Shown in pieces: positions 11,529 to 22,531 of a stretch of DNA of 64,000 nucleotides. Below the pieces are notes generated by a model, which had not been told where the DNA came from, searched no databases, and saw nothing but the letters and a program-made list of their open reading frames with translations. The stretch covers positions 191,112 through 255,111 of the forward strand of contig JACEFZ010013285.1 of assembly GCA_014155875.1 (NCBI GenBank), written 5' to 3'. Source of the stretch: Cepaea nemoralis. Taxonomy: Eukaryota > Mollusca > Gastropoda > Stylommatophora > Helicidae. The number at the start of each line of letters is the position of its first letter. The first letter of the stretch is position 1. The translations under genes were made by a program, and so were the position numbers.

Positions 11529-11639
11529 GCAAATCGCATGTTCATGCCCACGTTGTCTGCAATGTCCGGCGTCTACCGCTGTGTTGATCTACCGCCGCCA
11601 TTTATTATAGGAACCAGTATTCGACTATCCCAGACATAA

Positions 11640-12320
11640 TGTTGTTGAAAAGCCAATGTTCTGGGATAGTCACACCTGATAAATGTCTGCATTTTCTTGT
11701 TCTTGATCACTGGTATTCTAATAATTTGTCCGTAACGTACAGGCAGATCGAATGCTTACATACAGACATTTTTGAGTAGAGGCAGCAACTTAACCCTTGT
11801 TTTATGCGCTCATAAGAACATGCGCGTATTTATCAACCAGCTGAGAGAGAGAGAGAGAGATACATGTTTTGTATATAGATTGGATAGTTGTTGTGTAGGT
11901 CAGGTAGTATATTTTGAGGGCCCCAGGTACGCTTGCAGTATGAACAGATTCAGATCCGTTCACAATTCTGGCTATGGTAATGGTAAATATAGGAGTGCAA
12001 TCACAGAACACCTAGAGCAGTTTACCACATGGTTTCCAGCCAAGAACACTAGATTGTACCGTATGCCAGTACATGCAAACAACAGTGTCAGTTCCGAGAA
12101 GAAATTCATGCCGACAGTAACCATTGAAATAAGAGCGGGTTGGTCTGATATTGCCAAAGAGTTCGTTAAAACAATCACACTGAACTACTTCATACCGGCG
12201 TCGGCAGCATGTGAAGGCCGTACACATGCCTCGTTCTTCGGTTAGGTCGTGTTAGTGTTGGGTTCTACTCTGAGGTTTCACTGTAAACACCCCAATGTTG
12301 AGGTGACTGAGATGGGGACC
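11640..12320. other. no gene seen
   Basis: A 157-residue frame at 11772-12245 has no domain I recognise, includes a GA microsatellite, and has no clear splice or start context. I do not call it a gene. Confidence 0.35.
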
Positions 12321-12321
12321 G

Positions 12322-12395
12322 CGGTAACGCCGTGGCTAGCGCGCGTCCTGCCGGCCCGGTGCTCCTGTGTTCGAACCCCCATCGAGGCGTTTTGT
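12322..12395 (+). mobile_element. tRNA-derived SINE head (A and B boxes)
   Basis: CGTGGCTAGCGCGCGTCC resembles a pol III A box region, and TGTTCGAACCCCC about 35 bases later is a B box. CGAGGCGTTTTG follows. This is the layout of a tRNA-like SINE head and not an intact tRNA, because the stems do not pair well. Downstream sequence to about 12480 may be the SINE body. Confidence 0.45.
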
Positions 12396-12710
12396 TGTCC
12401 AAGTGATCAGCACTGCCAGGCCGAACCCGCCCATGCTGGGTGACAAGCAGTGTTCTGTACTTGTATGAAATGTCTCCTTTCCAGTACAACGAAGTAAAGG
12501 ACCGTTTGCGATAGTTCGTGGCAGTTTAAATATATGGTGCCAGCCCCGTATTTGTATAGATTCATCGATACTCCCTGGATGATGTCAGCGTCACGTCGGC
12601 CGCCTATTCTCCCCAGGAAATTTCCTGATACCAGTTTTAGAGTGTGCCGACATGTGGGGTCGAGGTAGAAATCAATTGTTTAACAATTTAAAAGAACAAA
12701 AAAAGAAAAA

Positions 12711-12790
12711 ACGCCCAGATGGGAATTCGAACATCTGACCCTGGGGTCGGCAGGCTACCAAAGTTTCTACACCAGACTAGTGTAGGATTG
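12711..12790 (-). mobile_element. tRNA-like sequence, pseudogene or SINE head
   Basis: On the minus strand, GTAGAAACTTTGGTAGCC is followed by ATGTTCGAATTCCC (B-box-like), CATCTGGGCG and a TTTTTTC pol III terminator. The T-arm does not fold as in a working tRNA. A decayed tRNA or SINE head is most likely. Confidence 0.35.
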
Positions 12791-13013
12791 AACAAATGCC
12801 TTCTGTTCCACAATGACGCGATGTCATTCGTTCAGGGTGCTTTCATATGTTACACAGATGTTGAACATTTCCTGTTAGGTTTCTGCAAGTTTATTTGTAA
12901 TCACAACGAACATTAACTTGTATTCTCTACAATCAATATTGAACGTCTGATATCTCGGTAGCCTGTTGACTATTTCCTACCCTCCGAAATAATATCACCA
13001 AACTCAACGAGGG

Positions 13014-13084
13014 CCGCAGTGGCACAGTCGTTAGTCCGCTTACTTACCAAGAGAGTGGTCTGATTTCAATCCATGGCAGCTGAT
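13014..13084 (+). mobile_element. tRNA-like SINE fragment
   Basis: GCAGTGGCACAGTCGTTAGT resembles an A box region. GCTTACTTACCAA and then GATTTCAATCC, a weak B box, follow. The segment at 23763-23830 shares the AGTGGC...CGCTTACCAA...CCAATCC order, so the two may be one decayed SINE family. Confidence 0.35.
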
Positions 13085-13515
13085 TTATTTTGTTTTCCCG
13101 ACCTGTACAGCTCTAGGACCGGATCCAGTCTTTAGAATGGTAAAAACTGATTTGGCTAACAAGGACTCCGTATTAAGAATACTGGTTATTGATACAATTA
13201 AGGAAAATAAATTACAGGCATTTAAAGAGACACAAATGTGATAGATAATGTATACATGACAGCAGCAGAGGTAGGACATACGGCTTATGATAGAGGGGAA
13301 TTTCGAAAGCCGGTTTGGGGGAAAATTTTATTCTGCAAGAACCAAGCCACTATTTAACGATCAGACAATTTTCTGGAAATTGTCTAGAAAAGACAGCGGA
13401 GACGTGGGAAACTGACCTATTCACATCATTATGCGGTGAATATGTGAAGGCCAAACACTACACACCCCAACAGCAGTATCTGCCATGTTACTACCTCTCA
13501 CATGTAAAAGGTTGT
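13085..13515. other. no gene seen
   Basis: Anonymous sequence between two repeats. Confidence 0.35.
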
Positions 13516-13715
13516 ATGTACGTTGCAGGACGCTGCAGTCAGCCCTAGCTGCCAGTGACTGTGATTTACTATGTAAAGTTTACACCCAGTAGTTTGCCAT
13601 TGTTTTCCGAACGAGATGTCAACAAAGTGGAACTGACCAGTGTGTGAAGTGAACCATTTAACGCGACCAACAGAGACAGTTTTAGCGCGGCCGTATTAAA
13701 ATCTTTACCTTACCA
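13516..13715 (+). repeat. Dispersed repeat family A, copy 2
   Basis: It shares GTTGCAGGACGCTGCAGTCA, GTTTACACCCAGTAGTTTGC and CATTGTTTTCCGAACGA with the copies at 7127 and 40591, in the same order. It is more diverged towards its right end. Confidence 0.65.
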
Positions 13716-14290
13716 GTGATGATAACACAAACATAGGCATGTGTGACTTCTGTCCAGTCGTTTTCTAAGAAAGAGACACACGTGTCCATCCTCTACTGTC
13801 TAGGACCTCAGCTGTCGAGGATAGGCGTCTTGGGATCAGCAGGATCCTGGTCACCTTGAACTTAGTGAAGGCTTCAGGCGTGGCGGTTGCTGGTACACCA
13901 GGTGTTGATGTGTATGTACCTGCTCAAGTGCTGGATGTCTCAGCTTGGAGGATCGGTACAGGATCTGCCTCTGTCAGCGGTATATCAGCTAACCACGTTA
14001 CTATCGGCACTGTCAGAAATCTTATAAACAAATTATTATTTTGTTTCCCTGAAAATTGTGCGCATGTGTGCGATGTTAATAACCGTATAGTTTATATTGC
14101 TTATGGCTCGACAAGAAAACGCATACAAGGATGTCGCATCGGGGGATCCCAGTTAAAGCTAGGTGGGTACACATGAACACAGTACGTCATCGAAAATCAC
14201 CACAGCAGCTGATGCCAGCAATAAACTATCCTTAGGAATACTGCTCATGCTAGTTACTAAGCAATTTCACTCAAATCGTTTCGGCCCTTT
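13716..14290. other. no gene seen
   Basis: A 106-residue plus frame (13856-14176) has no recognised domain and no good splice context. Nothing else is supportable. Confidence 0.3.
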
Positions 14291-14294
14291 TCAT

Positions 14295-14760
14295 GACAGC
14301 GCCCACTTTTTTTTATAGTCCATGCCGTGTGGCGTTGGTGATCATGTCTGTCCACAGCCCTATGCCTCGTGTGCCAATCATTTCTGAGACTGATGTTCCG
14401 CTATGCCATGGTGTCACACTGTTCAGAATCTTCTCTCTTGGTCTTCCGCTGCCTCTCCCCCTCTTCAGCTTTCGCGCTGTGACGACATACTCCCTCTTTC
14501 CCTTTGCCATGACATGCTCAAAGAAGGTCGCTGTCCTATTCTGATGCGAGTAACCAGTTCTCTTTGTAAGTTCACTTCTGTCAAGATATCTTCATTGCTC
14601 TTTCTATCCATCCACTGTGTTCTCATGATTTTTCTATAAAAATACATCTCTGCAGCTTCCACATATTTCCACGCATGACTGTTAATTGCCCATGATTCGA
14701 TTAGGTACACTGTTTTCTTCACTTTAATTGACAAAGATAACTTGCAGATAATATTCTTGA
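14295..14760 (-). mobile_element. LINE reverse transcriptase C-terminal fragment
   Basis: The minus strand decodes SWAINSHAWKYVEAAEMYF, RTQWMDRKSNEDILTE and RELVTRIRIGQ. After a frameshift it reads KREYVVTARKLKRGRGSGRP, REKILNS and DMITNATRHGL. This is the same domain as at 8640-9025 and 30390-30655 but a different copy. Frameshifts show it is dead. Confidence 0.8.
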
Positions 14761-16360
14761 TCTTGCGAAATGCTGTGTTTGCTTCGGATATTCTACAGCT
14801 AACTACCTGTGCATTCTAAAGTAAACATAAATAGCATAATGTATGCTGGAATATAAAGGTTCCATCTGCATTGCCTTCGGCCCATGGTTGCAGTCCAGGG
14901 TGACAATATACTGTGCGACGCTATGAACTTTACACAATCTCAGAGGCCATTAGAGTGGTCCAAGCTGACTGAGATTCTACATTCATATGTTACTTCAACG
15001 GGCAGACCAATTCAGGCTAGAGTGACGGGTTCGAATGCCTCGTGTCAGTAGCTGTCATATGTTTTCTGTGCAGTCTCCCTCTAGGCTCAGTGATTCTGTT
15101 GTCAGTACACTAGAATGTGTTCATTGTTTCGGAAGTTCGTTGCCGAGCTAGCACTGTATGTGATGCATTACGTTCTTCATACCCGCTTTATAACCATGTT
15201 TACGCAGGCTGGGTAATAATGTCTTGAGATTACTGTGTAGACTACGAATTTGATCTTAGGGACATTCACATTTATTTTTTTATAAACCTATTAGTCCCAC
15301 ATTTGAGCCTTTCGTCCCCACGTGGCCCCTCGAGGCCCTAAAATTGAGCTTAATGTTTCGGACTTCGTTTTTTTTTTTTAAAAGTTTTCCTGATCCCAGT
15401 GGCCAGATCTCCGCACATAACGGCGCGTTGATCTATAAAAAAAAAAAGGCCGAGAAGCGATATTTGCCTTTGTCATGTGCGGATACCTGATCAACTAGAG
15501 GTCGGGTTACTCCGAAAACAAAAATATCAGCACTTTCAGCGGAAGCCAGATAGAACAAGGATGTGGTGATATTTCTTAGCGCCTAACATTTGAAACATGC
15601 ACTGGAAGACCCGTCGTCTACTTTCTATCAACGCTAGTTCATGAATGGAGGACATAGCAGGACAAGCGTGGCTCTGTCAGCAAACAGATCGGACACACAT
15701 GAAACAAGCGAACAATAGCTACAGTACAGTCAAACATAGTAATACTACCCAGTGCCACTCAACCGGCGTTGGAACATCAACTATTCCTACCCATGACGCT
15801 TAACGGCAACAGTGGAAGATTATGACCATGCTAGATGATTATATCACAGCTTTTGCAGCTGTGGACATGTTAGAGGGAACGGCTAGTACTCCTCCGTCGA
15901 CATCTTGCGGTAAAGTGACCTCCAAGGCGGATCAGTTATTCATTTAGATGTTTGCATTCACGGCCTTATAGCCTATGGGGAAATACAGTACGACGTGTGA
16001 TGTTCTTTTTCAGCCAACATCATTATCTGTGGGAGGGATGTTTGTATGAGAGTCTCAAGAGCAGAGTTGACAATGGGGAAAACATTTACTGACATTCCTT
16101 TCCTCCACCTCCTGCTGTTATTTCCGCACACACAAAAGGGGCCGTAACCGCTGTTCAAGGACGCAGTTAATGCTATTCAGTTAGGTACGTCGACGAACTG
16201 TCACCGGGCTTGAAGACTCCGCAGCAAGTTCAGACTTAGTGATAGTATTATTATGCGGTACTAATGGTCTTCTTCTTCTATTTCTTGTTCCTGTTAACCC
16301 TGAAAAGACCGTTGGAAATACGGTATTGGTTTACGGCGAACCTGCGATATTGGCTTCGAT
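14761..16360. other. no gene seen
   Basis: No coding or RNA feature is supportable. A short inverted repeat is present, TCCGCACAT at 15410-15418 and ATGTGCGGA at 15475-15483, with A-runs and T-runs around it. It could be a relic of a small DNA transposon, but I cannot define ends. Confidence 0.35.
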
Positions 16361-16510
16361 GAGTGAACTCATTGTGATACACACCAGACCCTTTAGTTAT
16401 ATACTACCAGAGCTCACAGTGATACACTACCATTGTCCACTATGATACACTACTATTGCCCACAGTGATACACCACAATTGCTTACTATGATATACTTAC
16501 CAATTCTCAT
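16361..16510. repeat. Degenerate ~29-bp tandem repeat
   Basis: Variants of CACAGTGATACACTACCATT recur about five times with alternating cacag and actat starts. The array is old and diverged. Confidence 0.6.
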
Positions 16511-16899
16511 AGCGCATGATAAACATCTGTAGGACTCAGAGTCGTTGCTTATACTAATCCTTTCTTAATAAGGCTGGTTGCCTCAGAGAATTTGAGATTG
16601 TCAGAATGGGAACATTACCAGTCATGTTCCTCTCCCCTGCAGTTATTGGTTCCCGCTCCAACTTTCCTCCAATATTGTCAGCACTGATGTCTTGTTGCCT
16701 CATATGGGGCAGTTTATTTCCCCTCACATAATATTGTATTCTTCCACAGATTTGTTTCTCTTTGGAAGAATTGCGACACGCCTAGTTCCGCGTCCTCCTT
16801 ACGTCGTGTTCCCTACTGATGCATGCACAAGAGTCAGTTTAATCCCCCTAAACGCATTTGATCCAAAATAGTGTGCTCATTTTACTTGTATCCCATTCA

Positions 16900-17395
16900 T
16901 TGCCTGCGGTTATATATTAGTTACTACCTGGGATATAGACCCAAATCAATATCACGGCTTTCAACTCCCGTTAACTATCAAGGTCATAGATCCCATTCAC
17001 TATCAGTGGTAATAGATCCCAATCATTACCGGAGCCAAATATTCCATTCACCACAAAGGGTCGCAAATCCCACTCACCGCAGGTGTTTACAATCCTATTC
17101 ACTCTCAGGGGTCACATAACCCAATACCACTAGGGATCATAGATCCCATTCGCTGTTAAGGGTTTAAAATCCAATTCGATATCAGCATTCATAGATCCAT
17201 TCCCTGTTAAGGGTTTGAGATCCAATTCGATATCAGCATTCATAGATCCATTCATTATCAGTGGTCATAGATACAATACAGTATCACAGGTCATAGATAC
17301 CATTCGCTATCAGGGGTCATATTTACAATTCGCTATCAGGAGCGAGTAGGTTCTATTCGCTGCCAGAGGCTTTAGATATTTGAATACCAGGAACC
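16900..17395. repeat. Degenerate ~27-bp tandem repeat
   Basis: About 18 diverged copies of a unit resembling GGTCATAGATCCCATTCACT plus ATCAG. Within it, a ~54-bp block containing CCAATTCGATATCAGCATTC is repeated around 17170-17265, a more recent duplication. Confidence 0.75.
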
Positions 17396-17411
17396 CTAAA
17401 CTTCATAGCCT

Positions 17412-17466
17412 GTTAAGCTCCCTCTCTCTCTCTTTCTCTCTCTCTCTCTCCCCCCCCCCCCCCCCT
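17412..17466. repeat. (TC)n then C-run
   Basis: CT repeats run into about 18 C residues. Simple low-complexity sequence. Confidence 0.9.
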
Positions 17467-18165
17467 CTCCTGGCCCTCCCACTGACAACCCACCAAACCT
17501 CACAGGTTACCTGAGTTCAGAGCCCACGCTTGCTGCCGAACCTCGTACTCCGCATGTACAAGTTTGCATACACTACAAAGCTCTCCAAAATTAGACAATT
17601 AACCAACAATCTCATGCGAGGTTTGCAGTCGTTTGTACAGTTAACGAAACATTGGGCTTTCAGACTTAGACGTTTGAAGCACGGGTTTCAGACAGTGCAC
17701 CCAGTCAAAGGCTAGTAGAAATGAAATAGTGTGTCTGGATATGGTCTATTTGACGTGGCTTGCAGTGCGGTCGTAGGGAATCCAGGCCATCTTGGAAACT
17801 GAAAGTGCCCCAATAGAAGTTGTGTAGGTGTATGCTGTTGTATACAAGTGCAAATCATTGCCGGCATCGTTGTCAGTGTTTGGAAATTGTTTTAAACACA
17901 GGAGTGTTTGTGAAGAAGTCATTTCCGGACGCAAACGCACATAATATCCTAACCTATCTTCATTCAGCCGTGTTCTCTCGAATCAGATTTCAAGACAGAT
18001 TTCCACAAATGGGATGCCACAACATTTTCACGGTCCAGTGAGTTTAAAAGCTGCGGACAATGAGCTTACCGTAGTAGTAATGGATTTCATTGAGAGGCAG
18101 TATGCTTGGACGGAAATGTATGGAGCTGTTTCTTTTCATTTCGTGTTAGAAGTATTTTATGTGCT
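17467..18165. other. no gene seen
   Basis: Short frames only, with no recognised domain. Confidence 0.35.
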
Positions 18166-18168
18166 ATC

Positions 18169-18189
18169 CGTCCGTCCGTCCGTCCGTCC

Positions 18190-18249
<60 letters not shown>

Positions 18250-18252
18250 CAT
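18169..18252. repeat. (CCGT)n to (CTGT)n compound microsatellite
   Basis: About six CCGT units are followed by about 15 CTGT units. The unit change is one C-to-T step at a CpG, as expected from methyl-CpG decay. Confidence 0.95.
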
Positions 18253-18421
18253 TATCTGTCTGTCTGATATCTGTCTGTCTGATTGTTTGCCTCTCTCTCC
18301 CTCTGCCTGTATGCCTACTTGTGCATCTGTCTACCTAGTTACCTATCTACCAATAAAGCTTTTCTCAGCACACAAGCAACAACCATACTAATATAATTAC
18401 GTCAAGAAATGTGTATTAAAA

Positions 18422-19103
18422 CAGTGGTTCTCAACCTTTTTTGGCCCTTGCTCGCCTTCACCATATTTTCAGAACGTCATCCACCCCCCTTTTTCGTATT
18501 TCCTACCTAACAATTTGGCACGTGGCCCCCCCCCCCCCCCCCTTTTCACCATATTTTCAGAACGTCATTGCCCCCCTTTCATCACCCGGAAGGTTAACCC
18601 GGCCAACAAATGCCCGCAAAAGTCGGATGTGTCGGCCTAACGGCGCAAGAACGCAGCTCTGCTGTAAACAGGCACAACGCAATCATGTCCGAAAAATAAA
18701 ACAAAAAAACTCCGGATGAACGCAGAAGAAGAAGAAGAAGAAGAAGAAGAAGAAGAAGAAGAAGAAGAAGATTCCCCCATTTCGTATTTCCTACCTAAAA
18801 TTCCTGCCCCCGCCCTTACACAGTATACGTAATAATGGAAGCTACATCTAATAGCACATACTAAAACAAGTCTAGACATTCACATAAAACATGATTTGTG
18901 GGTCTACTTACTTTATAAATTGAATTTTAGAAGTGTGAGACGTATAGAACCGTACAGCATGAAGGAAAAAACAATATCAAGTAATCCGTTCTTGTGTTAA
19001 CGCGATTTTGTAATAATCTTAATCCCTCCCCCACCCCCCCCCCCCCCCCGGAAACCCTAAAATTCCCCCCTGAGGGGAATTCCCCACCGGTTGAGAACCA
19101 CTG
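18422..19103 (-). mobile_element. hAT MITE copy 2, perfect TSD, carries a nested insert
   Basis: It begins CAGTGGTTCTCAACC at 18422 and ends GGTTGAGAACCACTG at 19103. The flanks TATTAAAA (18414-18421) and TATTAAAA (19104-19111) are an exact 8-bp duplication. The interior is the reverse of the other MITE copies. GGGGAATTCCCC lies at 19074-19085. A (GAA)n-tailed element sits inside at about 18580-18771. The segment with TTTTCAGAACGTCAT occurs twice (near 18465 and 18552), a duplication also seen in the copy at 63115. Confidence 0.95.
18580..18771 (+). mobile_element. Short retroelement with (GAA)n tail, nested in MITE
   Basis: It starts near TCACCCGGAAGGTTAACCCG, continues TCGGATGTGTCGGCCTAACG and GCAGCTCTGCTGTAAACAGG, and ends ACTCCGGATGAACGC plus about 15 GAA units. 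The second copy (38219-38366, minus) has the same left end, so this looks like a full short element of about 150 bp plus tail and not a random truncation. Flanks TTGCCCCCCTTTC and TTCCCCCATTTCG suggest an imperfect TSD. The GAACG-(GAA)n end resembles the LINE 3' ends at 4345 and 28110, as in SINEs that borrow a LINE tail. Confidence 0.75.
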
Positions 19104-19309
19104 TATTAAAACATACATAAAGGTTACTCATTTTCAGTGAAGAGCTACGTTGCCCTGGACTCTACGCGTGAGTAGCACACGCTTGCATGTAATTAGAAGA
19201 GAACATGCCTGTATATGTATCTCGGTTCATCTCGTCGCTGGAAATGTACGAGACAGTGAAAGTGCTTATTACTGAACTAATGCAGTCTTCATCGTAAAAC
19301 GCGCGCTCA

Positions 19310-19315
19310 CACACA

Positions 19316-19362
<47 letters not shown>
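19310..19362. repeat. (CA)n-(CG)n microsatellite
   Basis: An ACACAC run with one TACA interruption passes into GCGCGC. It has Z-DNA-forming potential by composition. Confidence 0.95.
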
Positions 19363-20290
19363 AAATGTATACTTGTATCTTTGTATGTGCAGTTGTATGC
19401 CCACTAGAATATGTGTTCTCAAACAGCTCCTGTTGTATTCTTTGTTACGTAAAATCGCATATTTGATTTTACGCGCAGTTCTGTTCGCCTTTTCTTTCCA
19501 TGTGCCCCATTGAATTACGGCTATATTTCAACAGCCTTTGGCAGTTTTCAATGTGAAATAAAAACACATACCTATGCAGTTTGGGCTTTTTAATTATTCC
19601 CCTTCTTTGTTGGTTCCACGTAAACAAACTCATTCACGTCTTTGCTTCTGCGATCTCATGAATGGACCGCAGAAACCCAGTTGAAAATGAAAAGCTGCAA
19701 TAAATACACACTTTCAGTGCGTTGTGATACCACAAACCCGTTGAGAAAATGTGCCAGACAAGAAAGATAGCAAGAGAACCATGTTTGCCCTTACTGTATT
19801 CGATTGAAGACAGGAGTTGGCTTGATCATTTTCTCCTTCACAAACAGGAATCATTTCTTCTGTGTCTGCGCCTGTAGCGTAGCCAGATTGTGTGTTGTTT
19901 TTTGTCGGGTATTTGCAATAGTAAACAACAGAGATTACAGGGAGGGGAAGGGGAAAATATGGCGTCTGACAGTGCAGTCGGATTACGCACGTGTGACTAG
20001 CGACGGTGGAAAAACACCGCATCTTACTATTGGCGACACACGGTTGGAGAAGGACACAAGTTGACCGCGTGTGTACGAGGCAAACGGTTGGAGAGAGACA
20101 AAAGTTTGTGTACATCACACATAGTTGGATAGAGAAGATTAAAGTGACAATATTAATAGGCAGGCTTGTGCTGATATTATGTATACGTGACTGAAAAACA
20201 AATGGATAGTATGTATACGTATTGAATGAGCGAAACAAAAACAGCAGCAAGATAAACAAAAAGCAAGTGGGAATATCAAAAGTCGTGTCT
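19363..20290. other. no gene seen
   Basis: Long minus frames here depend on the (TA)n tract at 20296 and have no recognised domain. Confidence 0.35.
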
Positions 20291-20291
20291 G

Positions 20292-20295
<4 letters not shown>

Positions 20296-20372
<77 letters not shown>

Positions 20373-20385
20373 TATATATATATAT
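20296..20385. repeat. (TA)n microsatellite
   Basis: About 90 bp of TA with a single CTA break near 20371. The exact length is likely uncertain in any assembly. Confidence 0.95.
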
Positions 20386-20825
20386 GGAAGACGCTGTCCT
20401 AGAGTATTCGTTTCTTTGGACCTTCTGTTGCAAACGGGTTTGCAAACATGCTCAGGTACACAAAATGGGAATGTTTCGCATTTGCGGAACAATAAATAAG
20501 TGAAATATACAAGTCTGTGGGTAAGATTAGAGTTGCCAGATACGTGGGCACCAAAAGGAGGACATAATAAAACAAAAAGGAGGACAAAGGAGGACATATT
20601 GAATGTTTCATTTAAATCGTTCCAAATTAAACCCACAATTAGTACAATTTTATTACAATAGCTGCCAATAAATTTTTTATCATAGCAGGTGGTTGATTTA
20701 CAGAAAGAAAGTATTCTTTCAAAGCAGTAAACAGCCTCAACAGCTGGAAACAAAATGTGCCATCTAGTTTAGAGTGATAGAGTAAGTTGCTGATCAGTTA
20801 ATGTTGACATAGTCACAAACATCCT

Positions 20826-21774
20826 TTAAAGTTTCTGTCTGACAGTGTATATAGAAAAGTAATTGAATATCTTCAAGACAATAGATTCAGCGCCAATCTG
20901 CATTAAATCTGCGCCGTGTTGGATGCAGTTGTGCATCCAACGCCTACTAATGCCCAATGGCTTGCTCAAGGCTTCCTTCAAGTGCGAGAACACATTTCTA
21001 CCTTCTCTTCTGTTAATGCCTCCAAAATTCACATTGACATTGTCACCAGCAAAGCAACACATTTGGAGTGCAAATCATATTTTTGGAGTGTTCTCAAAAT
21101 ATACTGTGATATAGTTTCTGAGGTTTTATTTGGTGTGTTGTCTAACTCGAGAATCTTAGTTCGGATTCCACCTGCTTTCCAGTTAAAGTACTGAACAACG
21201 ATCGGAAATATTTTCTGCGAACCGTGATTGCTAGCATCTGTCGAAAGACCGAAACATGAAATACCACTTAAAGATTTATCCAGTTCATCAACAGTGTGTG
21301 GGGAGGGGGCGGGGGGGGGGGGGGGGGCAATCACCTGGTTTATTATTGCTTCAGTCTTTGTTTTTGCACAAGCAATATTTTTAGCAATTTCTGAATCTTC
21401 AAATAATGTGTGCATCAAACCAACTGTGCAGGTCATCGAGTTGTAGGACTGATGATGACAAACTGTATGAAATGTCAAAGTTGCTTCAGGTGCATGCGCT
21501 TTCAGCAACACATTTGAGTACTTAGGCTGAAAAAAAGACGTCAATATGCTAGATGACGCGGACACTTTGATTAGGTTTCTATGTCTCTCATGTCAACACG
21601 GCGCTCCAAGACAGTAGTTCCTTTGTTGCCAGCGGACAAGTAACTATCGCAAATCGTACACTTTGCCTCATTCTCGTTGCGTCCTTCAACGAAGCATGGA
21701 AATTTATTTTTCATAGTGGCCGAGAATTTGCATTTTCTCTTTGTAGAAGCCATTTTCATAAACATAGACGGCAA
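20826..21774 (-). pseudogene. hAT transposase remnant
   Basis: Read on the minus strand, an N-terminal piece (21571-21774) has KCTICDSYLSAGNKGTTVLE, resembling the Cys pair and following segment of a BED-type zinc finger. The second piece (21029-21565) reads CFGLSTDASNHGSQKIFPIV and GGIRTKILELDNTPNKTSET, the start of the RNase H-like core; the D in STDASNHG is the likely first catalytic acidic residue. The third piece (20826-21062) reads CCFAGDNVNVNFGGINRREG and MHNCIQHGADLMQIGAES, with the second acidic site in AGDN. At least two frameshifts break it, and a CCT-rich proline run was added near 21310. The third acidic residue and the hATC dimer domain are absent. The style is close to KIAA1586-like domesticated hAT proteins and their source transposons. 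Confidence 0.88.
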
Positions 21775-22127
21775 AAGTTACAAATTAAAAAAAATGAAGA
21801 AACAATTTTAAGTGGCGTCTCTGCTACCGGAACCGGAAATAACATTAATATCTTGACCATAGAGACTACTGCATTGTTAGTGTTGCCAATAGAGCAACAG
21901 TTAGATGCATATTATACAAATAATTGGTGTTTCATATTTGGTATAAATAGGACAATTAAATAAATATTATTAAGCAATGGGTTTTAATAAAGAATTTAAA
22001 CACACGGTAGAGTGTAGATACATTGTAAGTTGTAACAACAATACATAAAAAATGATAATATAAAATATTTAAAATACCGGACATTTTAAAGTTTTAGCTT
22101 TGCCTGCCGGACGGAGGATATTAGGCT

Positions 22128-22465
22128 CGCTCGCTCGCTTGCTTGTGTTCGTTGGTTTGAGCTCCAACGCGAAGTCCTGTATGTCGGACGAAGGCATCCT
22201 GTTGTCCAACATCAGTGTGATGTCCTACAGGACCTGAGGTTTGCGTGAGTATCCGTTGTCCCATGTCTGGCTTATTGGTGTGCAGACTGGTGGTTCCTCG
22301 CCGTACAGGCAGACACTCTCCGACTTCGGAGGAATCGGCGATCCTACTGACTTTAGCCAGGACCCCGAAGGGACCTGTTGCCCAGAACGCTCGACGAGGA
22401 CGCGTCAATAGGTCTTGGCCAGTATATAACCCGGCCCTGGTGCCTTGGAAACACCTCTGCGTCCC
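22128..22465 (-). mobile_element. 338-bp insertion with 12-bp TSD, class unknown
   Basis: GGATATTAGGCT occurs at 22116-22127 and again at 22466-22477, so 22128-22465 was inserted into the hAT element. Read on the minus strand it ends in AAGCAAGCGAGCGAGCG, a simple 4-bp tail next to the TSD, as in retroposed copies. It begins GGACGCAGAGG with a GTTATATACTGG stretch shortly after. The minus frame has VSRIADSSEVGECLPVRRGT but I do not recognise it. A SINE or a LINE 3' end is most likely. Confidence 0.75.
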
Positions 22466-22531
22466 GGATATTAGGCTAAAAAGGACGACATGTCCTCTCT
22501 TTGCCGGACGTCTGGCAACCCTAGGTAAGAT

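Larger units (their letters stand above)
20528..22523 (-). mobile_element. hAT transposon, 1996 bp, perfect 8-bp TSD
   Basis: The left end TAGAGTTGCCAGA and right end TCTGGCAACCCTA are inverted repeats. Flanks at 20520-20527 and 22524-22531 are both GGTAAGAT. The minus strand carries a broken hAT transposase (20826-21774). The C-terminal dimerisation part is missing, so this is an internally deleted, dead copy. A later insertion sits at 22128-22465. The ends differ from those of the MITEs, so this is not their direct source family. Confidence 0.95.

Noticed and set aside
10841..11639. Open frames of 219-247 codons on both strands
   Set aside because: They come from the 33-bp minisatellite. 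No start context, domain or splice evidence favours any of them.
11772..12245. 157-codon frame as a host exon
   Set aside because: No recognised domain, contains a GA microsatellite, and lacks convincing splice sites.
12711..12790. A working tRNA gene
   Set aside because: B-box-like bases are present but the T-arm and acceptor stem do not fold properly.
13856..14176. 106-codon frame as an exon
   Set aside because: No recognised domain or good acceptor and donor pair.
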